Assembly (NCBI RefSeq): GCF_003991225.1
Contig: NZ_JTFC01000031.1
Location: forward strand, 496,001-560,000
From: Candidatus Kurthia intestinigallinarum
Lineage (GTDB): Bacteria; Bacillota; Bacilli; Bacillales_A; Planococcaceae
DNA: 64,000 bases
Direction: 5' to 3'
Shown here: piece after piece, positions 1 to 9,864 of the stretch
Numbering within the stretch: the first letter of the stretch is position 1
Layout: every line of letters starts with the position of its first letter
Program-made: the position numbers and the translations under genes
Notes under the pieces: model-generated
Databases searched by the model: none
What the model was told of the DNA's origin: nothing
Seen by the model: the letters and a program-made list of their open reading frames with translations, nothing else

Positions 1-1
1 T

Positions 2-463
2 GTTTTAATTTTTTTAGAGGATGCCTATCCGTTCGTACCGAAAGAAAAAGTATATGATTTAGCAATTTATTTAAACGGACTCATTAAAGGCTTCGGTGAA
101 TTTTTCTTTAATAAGCAAATTCCGTATCAATTTGCTGACGTGGCGTCGCATATTATGCACTGTCTAGATGCTCTAGCACAGGCAGAACTAGCCGTTTTTG
201 TGAACGCGGAATTATATGAAAGTAATCGTAAATCCCCCTTCCACTTTAAGCCTGAGGAAATGACGATCATCGAATTAGAAGAAATTGAGCGGTGTCTTGT
301 CTTATATGATGACCACCCATTTTATAAGGAGACCTTACTTGTATTAAAAGAGGAATTACAGCGCGACGAGCCGCGTAAAGCTCTGTTAGCAGGCATGACG
401 AATAATTTAATGCAGGAAAAAGAATTACAATGGCTCGCTACCTTACTTAAGCAAACACTTTAA
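2..463 (+). CDS. Partial C-terminal part of a probable TetR-type regulator
   Basis: The reading frame is open from base 2, so the gene begins before the window; only about 153 codons are seen. The segment is largely helical, acidic and soluble, with no membrane span and no enzyme motif. Its length and composition fit the ligand-binding C-terminal domain of a TetR/AcrR regulator, but the DNA-binding N-terminus lies outside the window, so this assignment is an inference. A GTG at 140 could be mistaken for a start; the frame continues upstream without a stop and no ribosome site precedes it. The gene ends directly before a strong hairpin terminator. Confidence 0.5.
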   Translation, partial: VLIFLEDAYPFVPKEKVYDLAIYLNGLIKGFGEFFFNKQIPYQFADVASHIMHCLDALAQAELAVFVNAELYESNRKSPFHFKPEEMTIIELEEIERCLVLYDDHPFYKETLLVLKEELQRDEPRKALLAGMTNNLMQEKELQWLATLLKQTL

Positions 464-502
464 AAAAAGAGAAATCGCGCAATTGCACGATTTCTCTTTT
501 TT
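464..502. terminator. Bidirectional intrinsic terminator
   Basis: Stem AAAGAGAAATCG pairs with CGATTTCTCTTT around a short loop, with an A run on the left and a T run on the right. It can therefore stop the partial gene on the plus strand and the small membrane gene (505-669) on the minus strand. Confidence 0.85.
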
Positions 503-504
503 AG

Positions 505-669
505 TTAACTGCGTACTTTTTTAAACACTGTGTACCCAAAACCAACAGCAACAATTAGTAACCAGACTAATAGAATACCTGTGTTTTGGAATTTAGCTGT
601 TAAAAACGTTACGACAAATGTTACCACTGCAATGATGATAAACATAAGCCATAGTTTGCCTGTATTCAC
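505..669 (-). CDS. Small two-helix membrane protein (54 aa)
   Basis: A 54-residue frame with a GTG start at 669, preceded by a strong ribosome site (GGAGGAG, 6 bases before the start). The product begins VNTGKLW and has two hydrophobic stretches, roughly residues 7-23 and 32-47, joined by a short polar turn (TAKFQNTG), with a basic tail (FKKVRS). This is the layout of a small membrane hairpin protein. It lies 11 bases downstream of the SDR gene on the same strand and ends at the bidirectional terminator, so the two are probably co-transcribed. The function is unknown. Confidence 0.65.
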   Translation of the reverse strand: MNTGKLWLMFIIIAVVTFVVTFLTAKFQNTGILLVWLLIVAVGFGYTVFKKVRS

Positions 670-680
670 AAAATCTCCTC

Positions 681-1460
681 CTATAATGAAGGTGCCTTCC
701 CACCATCAATATTGACGGCGGTACCTGACACGTATGAGGCCGCATCTGAAACGAGGAAGGTAATGACATTTGCTGCCTCTTCCGTTTTTCCAATACGCCC
801 TAAAGGAATGTCTTCGCCCATTTTAGCAGAAAATTCGTCCCACGTTAACGATGGATGCGATTGTTTCCAAATTTGTTCGATTTGTGCGCTACGAATGAGC
901 CCAATGCACACCGTATTGACACGAATGTTATATTTTCCTAAGTCCTTGCTCGCTGCATTGACAAGCGCTTGTCCTGCAGCACGACTCATCGACGTTGGAA
1001 GAGAGTTTGCACCTGGGGTTTTGCCGGCGATAGCGGTGACATTCACAATCGCTCCGCCACGTGTTTTCATATGCGGCAAGGCCATACGCATCGTATAAAT
1101 GGCAGCGAATACTTTTAGTGCGACATCTTGCTCCCAAAGCTCCTCTGACACATCATCAAAAGCCTTTGCAGCCGCGGTACCTGCATTATTAATCAAAATA
1201 TCGAGCTGTCCAAAATGCGTTACCGTTTCTGCGACAAAGCGCGCACAATCTGCCTTATTTGTCATATCTGCAACAACGGTAAACACCTCTTGACCTGTTT
1301 CATTGAAAAGATAGCGTTTCGCTTTTTCAAGACCTGCTGCATCGCGCGCACAAATGGCCACGCGTACACCTTCTTGTGATAACTGTAGTGCGGTTTGAAG
1401 TCCAATGCCTTTACTGCCACCTGTAATCATGGCGACCTTACCAGCTAAACCTAGTTGCAT
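681..1460 (-). CDS. SDR family protein with substituted catalytic residues
   Basis: Short-chain dehydrogenase/reductase fold of normal length (259 aa). The cofactor motif TGGSKGIG is at residues 13-20 and NNAG at 91-94, so a Rossmann NAD(P) site is visible. The C-terminal end has the usual SGTAVNIDGG segment. The catalytic Ser-Tyr-Lys triad is not intact: by spacing, the Ser position holds Ala143, the Tyr position Thr156 and the Lys position Arg160 (segment LPTSMSRAAG). Annotation as an active 3-oxoacyl-ACP reductase would therefore be unsafe. The start at 1460 follows a GGAGGAG site. It is followed by the small membrane gene. The substrate is unknown; it may be a non-oxidoreductase member or use other residues. 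Confidence 0.8.
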   Translation of the reverse strand: MQLGLAGKVAMITGGSKGIGLQTALQLSQEGVRVAICARDAAGLEKAKRYLFNETGQEVFTVVADMTNKADCARFVAETVTHFGQLDILINNAGTAAAKAFDDVSEELWEQDVALKVFAAIYTMRMALPHMKTRGGAIVNVTAIAGKTPGANSLPTSMSRAAGQALVNAASKDLGKYNIRVNTVCIGLIRSAQIEQIWKQSHPSLTWDEFSAKMGEDIPLGRIGKTEEAANVITFLVSDAASYVSGTAVNIDGGKAPSL

Positions 1461-1544
1461 AACAGTCTCCTCCTTCGTTTCCTATTATTATAGCAAATGA
1501 ACATGGAGAAGTTGTGAAGGAACCTTGTAGGAACTACGACGAAA

Positions 1545-2087
1545 TCATGCGGACGGCTGAACAAATGCCCATAATTTTTCAGCAACTTCCTGTGCATAGT
1601 CCTCTGCACGAACCGTACTGCCTATATCCCAGTCTGCATACGCACCATACATACCCCAGCTCAGCACAATGGCATCGAGCTTTTGCCCATGCAGTAAATT
1701 GGCAAAAATACGCTCTAGTTGGCCCTTCACTTTTTCCTCAATCATTTGTGTAAACGTATTATACCCTCGTCTACAGTGTGTATTCATCGATTCATGAATC
1801 TCTACAATTGATAAAAACATGCGCTTCATTAAATCCTTACTCAGCTGCTCCTGGCATGTAAAATACGTTTTCATGACGGCACCTGTTTGTTCCGTTAATA
1901 CACTATCTAATAGCTCATACTTATCAACAAAATGCGCATAAAACGTCGCGCGATTAATCGTCGCAAGCTCTGTGATGTCCTTCACCGAGATTTGGTCAAA
2001 ATTTTTCATTTTAATTAATTGATTAAAAGCATCAATAATGAGCTGGCGTGTACGAATCGCACGTGGGTCGGTTGTTTGCGTTGTCAT
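1545..2087 (-). CDS. TetR/AcrR family transcriptional regulator
   Basis: A protein of about 180 aa with an N-terminal TetR helix-turn-helix (residues about 10-55; ISVKDITELATINRATFYAHF is the recognition region) and a variable C-terminal ligand domain. I place the start at the ATG at 2087. An ATG three codons upstream overlaps the AAAGGA ribosome site and is less likely. The gene is divergent from the pirin-DsbA pair, and the shared intergenic region carries palindromes around the divergent promoter, so it probably represses its neighbours and itself. The ligand is not predictable; the neighbours suggest oxidative or quinone stress, which is inference. Confidence 0.85.
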   Translation of the reverse strand: MTTQTTDPRAIRTRQLIIDAFNQLIKMKNFDQISVKDITELATINRATFYAHFVDKYELLDSVLTEQTGAVMKTYFTCQEQLSKDLMKRMFLSIVEIHESMNTHCRRGYNTFTQMIEEKVKGQLERIFANLLHGQKLDAIVLSWGMYGAYADWDIGSTVRAEDYAQEVAEKLWAFVQPSA

Positions 2088-2155
2088 AATCGTCATCCTT
2101 TCAGCAACAATTTTTCAAAAGTGTTGTGTAAGCGACAAAATTTGGTAATTGTTTA

Positions 2156-2223
2156 TTGTAGCATTTGCCACTTCGCTTTATAGTATAACTATACAACAGC
2201 TGTTGCTTATAAAACAACTGTTT
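2156..2223 (+). promoter_or_regulatory. Pirin promoter with palindromic operator candidates
   Basis: A sigma-A type promoter reads TTGTAG (2156-2161), 17 bases, TATAGT (2179-2184). The -10 box sits inside the near-palindrome at 2179-2193. A perfect 12-bp palindrome CAACAGCTGTTG follows at 2194-2205, and a related one, AAACAACTGTTT, at 2212-2223. Both share an ACA-N2-TGT core and are 18 bp apart. They overlap the likely transcription start, a position suited to repression by the divergent TetR protein. Confidence 0.55.
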
Positions 2224-2248
2224 GAAACATTCAAGGGAGGCAATCACT

Positions 2249-3073
2249 ATGTTACCAATTCATACAATTCAATCCATCACATTACAACGTGGAGACGGTC
2301 GTAATTTACGCTATGTTTTGCAATTACGCGACCCAATGGACAATGATCCATTCATCATCTTAGCAGATGACAAATTTGCGCATAACACGTTTGCCGATCA
2401 CCCACATAAAGGGATGCAAACAGTGACATACGTTTTAGAAGGCAGCTTAACACATTATGATAGTAAAACAGGCGGCGGTGTTAGATTAGCAGAAGGCGAC
2501 TTCCAAATTATGACCGCAGGACGTGGCATTATTCATAATGAAAATCCAGACCCAGGCGAAGAAGTTCGCGTGCTACAACTTTGGGTGAATCTTTCATCTG
2601 ACAATAAAAAACAACCAAGTAACTATCAAGACTTACCACATGACAGCGCGCCCGTAAAAGCAATTGATGGCGGTCAAGTAACGGTCTTTGCTGGTGACGT
2701 GGATGGCACTACTTCTCCACTTGCGTTATTAACACCATTTATCTTTGCAGAAGTAAAACTTGAAAAAGGTGCTCGCTACGAGTTCCCTGTTAATGCCGGC
2801 TTTAATACGTATTTATACGGACTTGATGGTGAATTCAGTATTAACGGCGAAGCATTAAAAGCATTTGATACCGTTCACTTTGACATTACTGAAAATGAGG
2901 ATGTCATTGTCATCGAAGCAACAGAAGATGCAACGATTGTCGTCTTTAGCGGCGAGCCAATTAAAGAGCCAGTCATCGCCCAAGGTCCATTCGTTATGAA
3001 CACACAGGAAGAAATAAATGAAGCATTTGCAAGCTATCGCAACGGGACGTTTTTAGAAGGCGTACCTTACTAG
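2249..3073 (+). CDS. Pirin family protein
   Basis: A cupin-fold pirin of 274 aa. The metal ligands are present: His51 and His53 in HPHKG, His96 and Glu98 in IIHNENP, matching the spacing of human pirin. A second cupin half follows (about residues 150-240). Bacterial pirins of the YhaK/YxaG type include quercetin dioxygenases and redox sensors; the substrate cannot be told here. I chose the ATG at 2249 because AGGGAGG lies 8 bases upstream; the longer frame from a TTG at 2222 has no ribosome site. It is followed after 12 bases by a DsbA-like gene and is probably in one operon with it. Confidence 0.85.
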   Translation: MLPIHTIQSITLQRGDGRNLRYVLQLRDPMDNDPFIILADDKFAHNTFADHPHKGMQTVTYVLEGSLTHYDSKTGGGVRLAEGDFQIMTAGRGIIHNENPDPGEEVRVLQLWVNLSSDNKKQPSNYQDLPHDSAPVKAIDGGQVTVFAGDVDGTTSPLALLTPFIFAEVKLEKGARYEFPVNAGFNTYLYGLDGEFSINGEALKAFDTVHFDITENEDVIVIEATEDATIVVFSGEPIKEPVIAQGPFVMNTQEEINEAFASYRNGTFLEGVPY

Positions 3074-3085
3074 GAGGAACTGAAA

Positions 3086-3700
3086 ATGAAAATTGAATTT
3101 TATGCAGATTTTACTTGTCCATTTAGCTATATGGGAAAACGTCGTTTAGATGAGGTCATCGAAGCAAGTGACGAGCCGATTGAGTTTGAATTGAAAGCAT
3201 TCCAGCTAACACCGGAGGCACCAACTGAAAATACGATGCGTACCGTTGATTTATTAGCGAAAAAATTCGGCAAAACACCAGCGGAAACAATGGCAACAAC
3301 TGCACGCCTTCGTGATCAAGCCGCTCAGGAATACGGTCTTGAATACAATTACGACACGATGCTTGCACCAAATACGAAAAATGCACATCGCCTTGCAAAA
3401 TGGAGTGCACAGTTCGGCAAAGCACAAGATATGACAGAACGCTTCTTCGCTGCGATTTTCACACGCGGCTTAGATTTAAATAAAGAAAGTGACTTACTAC
3501 AAATTGTCGAAGAAGCAGGTCTTGATGTCGCTGCTGCAAAAGAGGTCCTTCATTCAGATGCCTATGCACAAGAAGTTGATGCAGACCGCCAAGAAGCTGC
3601 ACAAAACGGCATTCACAGTGTGCCGAGCTATGTATTCGACAATAAACTTGTAACAGGTGCTCAACCACTTTCTGTATTCTTACAAGCCATTAAAGCATAA
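3086..3700 (+). CDS. DsbA family oxidoreductase (FrnE-like)
   Basis: 204 aa with a thioredoxin-fold N-terminus and the motif CPFS at residues 11-14, then the helical DsbA insert and a cis-proline loop VPSYVF near residue 178. There is no signal peptide, so it acts in the cytoplasm. The second active-site cysteine is serine, so it may work as a monothiol isomerase or glutathione/bacillithiol-linked enzyme rather than a classic dithiol oxidase. FrnE-type proteins are linked to oxidative stress. It has a ribosome site AGGAGG and directly follows the pirin gene; both are probably controlled by the divergent TetR protein. Confidence 0.85.
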   Translation: MKIEFYADFTCPFSYMGKRRLDEVIEASDEPIEFELKAFQLTPEAPTENTMRTVDLLAKKFGKTPAETMATTARLRDQAAQEYGLEYNYDTMLAPNTKNAHRLAKWSAQFGKAQDMTERFFAAIFTRGLDLNKESDLLQIVEEAGLDVAAAKEVLHSDAYAQEVDADRQEAAQNGIHSVPSYVFDNKLVTGAQPLSVFLQAIKA

Positions 3701-3930
3701 TTAAAAAACACTTCCGATATGGAGATGTTTTTTTATTGGGTAACATGTGATGAGGAACTGATTCATGCTAAAGCCTCCTCGCTCGTAAGCTCACTACTCG
3801 TTGTAGCATCTTCTTCCGGTATGCCACTCGCATGAACTTTGCCAAAATCCACGTATTAGATAGTAGTTGAACGGTTTGCACTTTAAGCTAAATTTCATGT
3901 CCGTTCAAACGCTCTTTTCATTAACAACAC
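3701..3930. other. Intergenic region with weak hairpin and orphan coding-like segment
   Basis: Just after the DsbA-like gene there is an imperfect hairpin AAAAAACA...TGTTTTTT (3703-3733) that may terminate it. Bases 3763-3852 on the minus strand hold a 29-codon frame from GTG (VDFGKVHASGIPEEDATT...) with no ribosome site. I do not call it a gene. No other structure is evident. Confidence 0.4.
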
Positions 3931-3963
3931 AAAAAGCCCCCGACCGAAGTCGAGGGCTTTTAC
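3931..3963 (-). terminator. Terminator of the pdh operon
   Basis: GC-rich hairpin AAAAGCCC.CGAC with loop TTCG and GTCG.GGGCTTTT, just after the pdhD stop codon. T runs occur on both sides, so it may also act on the plus strand. Confidence 0.9.
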
Positions 3964-3973
3964 TTAGTTAAAA

Positions 3974-5389
3974 TTATTTTTTACCTAAGATATGGATTGG
4001 GTTACCAAGTGCTACTTCTGCAGCTTCCATAGTGATTTCACCTAAAGTTGGGTGAGCGTGGATTGTCATCGCGATATCTTCTAACGTCATGCCGCCTTCA
4101 ATAGCAGTTGCCATTTCAGCGATCATATCAGAAGCACCAACACCAACGATTTGAGCACCGATTAATAAGCCATCTTCTTTACGACCTACTAATTTTACGA
4201 AGCCTTCCGTTTCGTTAAGTGCTAACGCACGACCGTTTGCGCCGAATGGGAATTTACCTGTTACAACTTCGAAGCCTTCAGCTTTCGCTTCTTCTTCGTT
4301 TAAGCCAACAGTTGCCATTTCAGGATCTGTGAAGCAAACAGCAGGAATTGCTAAGTAATCTACGATTGATGTTTCGCCAGCGATTGCTTCAGCAGCAACT
4401 TTACCTTCGTAAGATGCTTTGTGAGCTAATTGTAAGCCAGGTACGATATCACCGATAGCATAAATATTTGGTACTGATGTACGACCTTGGTTATCAACTT
4501 TTAATAAACCGCGTTCGCCGAATTCGATACCCGCTTCTTCAAGACCCATTTCGTCTGTGTTTGGACGACGACCTACAGTTACTAATACGTAATCAGCTTC
4601 AACAGATTTTGCTTCGCCGTTTACTTCGTAGTTTACTGTAACGCCAGTTTCTGTTTCTTCAACGCCTTGTGCAAGAGCGCCAACTTCAACAGTAACACCT
4701 TTCTTTTTAAGGCCTTTTTTCACGATTTGAGTCATCGCTTTTTCGAAACCAGCTAAGATGTCTTTGCCGCCTTCAAGGATTGTTACTTCAGAACCTAGGT
4801 TAGCGTATGCTGAACCAAGCTCAGTACCGATGTAACCACCACCGATTACTACTAGTTTACCTGGTAGTTCAGTAAGGTTAAGAGCACCTGTAGAGTTAAG
4901 AACACGTTTAGAGAATTTGAACGTTGGGATTTCAACTGGACGTGAACCTGTAGCAAGGATTAAGTTTTTGAAGTTATAGTGTTGTGAACCAGTTTCAGTT
5001 GCAACTGTTAATGAGTTAGCAGAGTTTAAGTAAGCTTCACCCATAACTACTTCGATACCATTACCTTTTAATAAACCAGACACACCGCCTGTTAATTTCT
5101 TAACAACGCTTTCTTTGAATGCTTGTGCTTTAGCGAAGTCAAGTTGTACTTCTGGCACGACAACACCCATGTCTGCTGATTCTTTAGCATGTACATAGCG
5201 GTGACCTACAGAGATCATTGCTTTAGATGGGATACAACCTACGTTTAAGCAAACGCCACCTACATATTCTTTTTCAATAACTGTTACTTTTTGTCCTAGT
5301 TGTGCTGCGCGAATCGCTGCAACATACCCACCAGGGCCTGCACCAATTACAATTGTGTCTGTTTCGATTGGGAAATCTCCTACTACCAT
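3974..5389 (-). CDS. pdhD: Dihydrolipoyl dehydrogenase (E3)
   Basis: The flavoprotein E3 of the 2-oxoacid dehydrogenase complexes; it reoxidises dihydrolipoamide using FAD and passes electrons to NAD+. FAD motif GAGPGG at residues 16-21, redox-active disulfide Cys47/Cys52 in [12 protein letters not shown]-binding [10 protein letters not shown] in the middle, and the C-terminal dimer domain with catalytic HAHPTLGE. At 471 aa it is the usual length. The ribosome site overlaps the stop codon of pdhC, which points to translational coupling. It is the last gene of the pdh cluster and ends at a strong terminator. Confidence 0.97.
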   Translation of the reverse strand: MVVGDFPIETDTIVIGAGPGGYVAAIRAAQLGQKVTVIEKEYVGGVCLNVGCIPSKAMISVGHRYVHAKESADMGVVVPEVQLDFAKAQAFKESVVKKLTGGVSGLLKGNGIEVVMGEAYLNSANSLTVATETGSQHYNFKNLILATGSRPVEIPTFKFSKRVLNSTGALNLTELPGKLVVIGGGYIGTELGSAYANLGSEVTILEGGKDILAGFEKAMTQIVKKGLKKKGVTVEVGALAQGVEETETGVTVNYEVNGEAKSVEADYVLVTVGRRPNTDEMGLEEAGIEFGERGLLKVDNQGRTSVPNIYAIGDIVPGLQLAHKASYEGKVAAEAIAGETSIVDYLAIPAVCFTDPEMATVGLNEEEAKAEGFEVVTGKFPFGANGRALALNETEGFVKLVGRKEDGLLIGAQIVGVGASDMIAEMATAIEGGMTLEDIAMTIHAHPTLGEITMEAAEVALGNPIHILGKK

Positions 5390-5394
5390 TTGTT

Positions 5395-6738
5395 TTACGC
5401 CTCCATTAATAATAATTCAGGATCGCTCAATAAGCGTTTGATTAGATTCATAGCATTTTGAGCTGTAACCCCGTCAATCATGCGATGATCGAAGCTCAAT
5501 GATAATGCTAACACAGGTGCTGCTACAATTTCACCATCTTTGATAACTGGTTTTTCCGCAATGCGGCCAACACCAAGAATAGCAACTTCGGGATGGTTGA
5601 TTACCGGAGTAAACCATTGACCACCTGCAGAACCGATATTAGAAATTGAGCATGATGCACCTTTCATCTCATTCGATGCTAGTTTACCATTTCTCGCTTT
5701 GTCTGCCAATTCGTTAATTTCATTTGAAATAGCGAAAACAGATTTGCGATCCGCATTTTTTACGACCGGAACGAGTAAGCCACGCTCTGTGTCTGCTGCG
5801 ATACCTATATTATAATAATGTTTCGTAATAATTTCCTCTGTTTCGTCATCAAACGAGCAATTTAATGCCGGGAATTCGCGTAAAGCGCTCACAAGGGCTT
5901 TAACCACATAAGGAAGGTATGTTAACTTAATTCCTTTTTCTGCCGCTACTGCTTTAAATTTCTTACGGTGTGCAACAAGTTCTGTCACATCGACTTCATC
6001 CATTAATGTTACATGCGGTGCTGTATGTTTTGAGTTAACCATTGCTTTTGCGATAACGCGACGCATCGCTGAAATTTTCTCGCGTGTTTCTGGGAATTCA
6101 CCTTCTGAAACAACTGGTGCTTGTTTTGTTTCAGTAGCTGGTGCTTCTGTTGTTACTGCTTCTTCAGCTGGTGCTTCGGCTGCTTGTTGACCACCATTTT
6201 TAAATGCTTCGATATCTTCTTTTAACACGCGACCGTTTTTGCCAGAGCCTGTTACTTGTGTGATATCAACGTCGTTTTGACGCGCAAATTTACGAACAGA
6301 AGGCATTGCGATAACGCGGTTTGTGCCAGCAGGTTTTACAGTTTCTGCTTCAGATGCTTCTTTAGAAACTTCTTTCTTCGGTGCTTCTTCTTTTGGCGCT
6401 TCTTCTGTTTTTGGTGCTGCTTGTTCAGCTGATTGTTGAACTTGCTCTTCCGTTGCTTCCTCGTCATCTTTATGACCGTGAAGCTCTAAATCTTCATATC
6501 CTGGTGCGTCAATTTCAAGTAAAATTGTACCTACTGTTGTTAGTGTACCTTCTTCTACAAGAACTTTTTCGATTGTACCTTCTACTGGAGATGGGATTTC
6601 TACGACTGCCTTGTCGTTTTGTACTTCGGCTAAGATTGTATCCTCTTCAATTTTGTCTCCTGGTTTAACGAACCATTTAACGATTTCTCCCTCGTGAATA
6701 CCTTCACCGATGTCTGGTAAGCGGAATTTATATGACAT
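5395..6738 (-). CDS. pdhC: Dihydrolipoamide acetyltransferase (E2) of pyruvate dehydrogenase
   Basis: Core of the pyruvate dehydrogenase complex; moves the acetyl group from lipoamide to CoA. One lipoyl domain (residues 1-78, lipoyl Lys43 in NDKA), an acidic Ala/Glu/Pro linker (about 85-140), the E1/E3-binding domain (about 143-178, [15 protein letters not shown]), a second flexible linker and the catalytic domain with DHRMIDG near the C-terminus. I choose the ATG at 6738; a TTG two codons upstream is possible, as the AGGAGG lies 11 and 5 bases away respectively. A 100-base gap with a hairpin separates it from pdhB. Confidence 0.95.
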   Translation of the reverse strand: MSYKFRLPDIGEGIHEGEIVKWFVKPGDKIEEDTILAEVQNDKAVVEIPSPVEGTIEKVLVEEGTLTTVGTILLEIDAPGYEDLELHGHKDDEEATEEQVQQSAEQAAPKTEEAPKEEAPKKEVSKEASEAETVKPAGTNRVIAMPSVRKFARQNDVDITQVTGSGKNGRVLKEDIEAFKNGGQQAAEAPAEEAVTTEAPATETKQAPVVSEGEFPETREKISAMRRVIAKAMVNSKHTAPHVTLMDEVDVTELVAHRKKFKAVAAEKGIKLTYLPYVVKALVSALREFPALNCSFDDETEEIITKHYYNIGIAADTERGLLVPVVKNADRKSVFAISNEINELADKARNGKLASNEMKGASCSISNIGSAGGQWFTPVINHPEVAILGVGRIAEKPVIKDGEIVAAPVLALSLSFDHRMIDGVTAQNAMNLIKRLLSDPELLLMEA

Positions 6739-6794
6739 GTGCAATTCACCCTCCTAATATCTATTTTCAAAAAACGTTTATTTTCATGATAATA

Positions 6795-6828
6795 GAGAAG
6801 CATTTACACAATTTGCGCAAATGCTCTC
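6795..6828 (-). promoter_or_regulatory. Intercistronic hairpin between pdhB and pdhC
   Basis: On the minus strand GAGAGCATTT pairs with AAATGCTTCTC (one bulge) across a loop of about 13 bases. There is no proper U run after it, so it is not a clear terminator. A pdhC leader stem, an mRNA processing or stability element, or partial attenuation are all possible. Confidence 0.5.
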
Positions 6829-6838
6829 TTTAATTTTA

Positions 6839-7816
6839 TTAGAATTCTAAAACTTTTTTAGCTGTAGCTAACACATCTTTGTAGTTTGGTAACCAAACTG
6901 ACTCAGCTTGTGGGAATGGATAGATTGTGTCAGGTGCTGCGACACGTAATACAGGTGCTTCTAATGAAAGAATGGCACGTTCGTTAATTTCAGCAATTAC
7001 TTGTGCTGCGACACCTGCTTGTTTTTGTGCTTCTTGTACAACGATTGCGCGGTTTGTTTTTTCAACAGATGCCACGATTGTTTCAATATCAAGTGGTTGA
7101 ATCGTACGTAAGTCGATTACTTCTACTGAATGACCTTCTTTTTCTAACTCTTCTGCCGCTTTTAATGATTCGTGAACCATTGCGCCGTAAGTGATGATTG
7201 AAAGGTCTGTACCTTCACGTTTCACATCTGCTTTACCAAGCTCGATTGTGTATGATTCTTCCGGAACTTCTTCACGGAATGAACGGTATAATTTTAAATG
7301 CTCTAAAAATACAACAGGGTCATTGTCGCGAATTGAAGCGATTAATAAACCTTTTGCATCGTATGGTGTTGAGGGTACAACTACTTTAATACCTGGTTGT
7401 TGTGCAATTAAACCTTCTAAACTATCTGAGTGCATTTCTGGTGTATGCACGCCGCCACCGAATGGCGAACGGATTGTTACAGGTGCGCTTAAGTTGCCAC
7501 CTGAACGGTAACGTAAACGCGCTAATTGACCAGAGATTGAATCCATTACTTCATATACGAAGCCGAAGAATTGAATTTCAGGAACAGGACGGAAGCCTTC
7601 AAGTGCTAAACCGATTGCTAAACCACCAATACCTGATTCTGCAAGTGGTGTATCGAATACGCGACCCTCGCCGAATTCTTTTTGTAAACCTTCAGTAGCT
7701 CGGAATACACCGCCGTTTACGCCGACGTCTTCACCGAATACTAATACGTTTTCGTCGTCTTTTAACTCACAACGTAGAGCATCTGTAATTGCTTGAATCA
7801 TTGTCATTTGTGCCAT
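6839..7816 (-). CDS. pdhB: Pyruvate dehydrogenase E1 component, beta subunit
   Basis: 325 aa, typical of the E1-beta transketolase-like subunit that pairs with E1-alpha to decarboxylate pyruvate with thiamine diphosphate. Family segments seen are FGEDVG near residue 28, the TPP-contacting [12 protein letters not shown] region, [15 protein letters not shown], and the C-terminal transketolase domain ([10 protein letters not shown]). It starts 3 bases after the pdhA stop, so the two subunits are tightly coupled. It is followed by a hairpin-containing gap before pdhC. Confidence 0.96.
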   Translation of the reverse strand: MAQMTMIQAITDALRCELKDDENVLVFGEDVGVNGGVFRATEGLQKEFGEGRVFDTPLAESGIGGLAIGLALEGFRPVPEIQFFGFVYEVMDSISGQLARLRYRSGGNLSAPVTIRSPFGGGVHTPEMHSDSLEGLIAQQPGIKVVVPSTPYDAKGLLIASIRDNDPVVFLEHLKLYRSFREEVPEESYTIELGKADVKREGTDLSIITYGAMVHESLKAAEELEKEGHSVEVIDLRTIQPLDIETIVASVEKTNRAIVVQEAQKQAGVAAQVIAEINERAILSLEAPVLRVAAPDTIYPFPQAESVWLPNYKDVLATAKKVLEF

Positions 7817-7819
7817 CGG

Positions 7820-8980
<1,161 letters not shown>

Positions 8981-9007
8981 TTATTAGTACAACTAATTCA
9001 TGAACTT

Positions 9008-9036
9008 AGTATACATAATAGAATTTCGTTCGTCAA
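9008..9036 (-). promoter_or_regulatory. pdhA promoter
   Basis: On the minus strand: TTGACG (9036-9031), 17-base spacer, TATACT (9013-9008), close to the sigma-A consensus. The untranslated leader to pdhA would be about 65 bases. Confidence 0.75.
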
Positions 9037-9095
9037 TCATATAGTTAGCTTGATTTTTAAACTTTTTTCTTACTACACCATTAAAAAATCGTCTG

Positions 9096-9168
9096 TGCTG
9101 TATTACATTAATTTATAATACTGTACTATATCAGGGTCATTTTTTGTCCCAAAAATGGTAATACAGCA
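9096..9168. repeat. Spaced 11-bp inverted repeat in the pdhA-def intergenic region
   Basis: TGCTGTATTAC (9096-9106) is exactly repeated in inverse as GTAATACAGCA (9158-9168), with 51 bases between. A third partial copy, TAATACTGTA, lies between them. The arms sit between the divergent promoters of pdhA and def and could be regulator sites or the base of a stem-loop. Confidence 0.55.
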
Positions 9169-9197
9169 TTAGTACACATTTCACGAAGCTTCCGTTA

Positions 9198-9225
9198 TTG
9201 CACGATACGCTTAGTCATGTATACT
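9198..9225 (+). promoter_or_regulatory. def promoter
   Basis: TTGCAC (9198-9203), 16 bases, TATACT (9220-9225). It sits about 35 bases before the def start codon. Confidence 0.6.
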
Positions 9226-9259
9226 AAAAACATAGCGAAACGAAAGGAAGAACTGAACG

Positions 9260-9811
9260 ATGATTTTAATGAAAGACATTATTCGCGAAGGTCACCCGAC
9301 TTTACGTGAAAAAGCTACAGAATTAGCATTCCCTCTTACAAACGACGAAAAACAATTAGGCGAAGACTTATTACAATTCCTTATTAATAGTCAGGACCCT
9401 GAATTAATGGAAAAATACGATTTACGCTCGGGTATCGGCATTGCCGCCCCACAAGTAAATGTTAGTAAACGTATTTTTGCACTTCACCTACCAGATGATA
9501 AAGGTAATTTAATTAGCATGGTTGTTGTAAATCCAAAAATCGTTAGTCATTCAGTGGAAAAAGCGTATTTACCAACTGGTGAGGGCTGTCTATCTGTTGA
9601 CCGCGAAGTACCAGGCTATGTACCTCGCCCACAACGTATTACGGCGAAATTTTTTGATTTAGATGGTAATGAACATAAAATGCGTCTTAAAAATCTACCA
9701 GCGATCGCATTCCAGCACGAATTAGATCACTTAAATGGTGTGATGTTCTATGACCATATCAACAAAGAAAATCCATTCTTTGAAGCACAAGATTCACATC
9801 CACTTGATTAA
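9260..9811 (+). CDS. def: Peptide deformylase
   Basis: Removes the formyl group from the N-terminal methionine of new proteins; a metal enzyme. All three motifs are intact: GIGIAAPQ (residues 58-65), EGCLS (108-112, ligand Cys110) and QHELDHLNG (152-160, ligands His153 and His157, catalytic Glu154). Its 183 aa and the insertions after motif I fit the type 2 deformylases of Gram-positive bacteria. The ribosome site is AAAGGAAG; an internal Met4 is an alternative start. It is divergent from pdhA and ends at a shared terminator, in the same neighbourhood as B. subtilis defB/ykrB. Confidence 0.96.
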   Translation: MILMKDIIREGHPTLREKATELAFPLTNDEKQLGEDLLQFLINSQDPELMEKYDLRSGIGIAAPQVNVSKRIFALHLPDDKGNLISMVVVNPKIVSHSVEKAYLPTGEGCLSVDREVPGYVPRPQRITAKFFDLDGNEHKMRLKNLPAIAFQHELDHLNGVMFYDHINKENPFFEAQDSHPLD

Positions 9812-9825
9812 GTTTTATCTATATA

Positions 9826-9864
9826 AAAGGAGGACACCTACAATAGGCGTCCTCCTTTTTTTAA
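9826..9864. terminator. Bidirectional terminator between def and the HAD gene
   Basis: AAAGGAGGAC.CCT pairs with AGG.GTCCTCCTTT and is followed by a T run; the left side also has A bases. It separates two convergent genes and overlaps the stop codon region of the HAD gene. Confidence 0.9.

Noticed and set aside
3763-3852. 29-codon frame as a real gene
   Set aside because: GTG start without any ribosome site and no recognisable protein; kept only as an observation.
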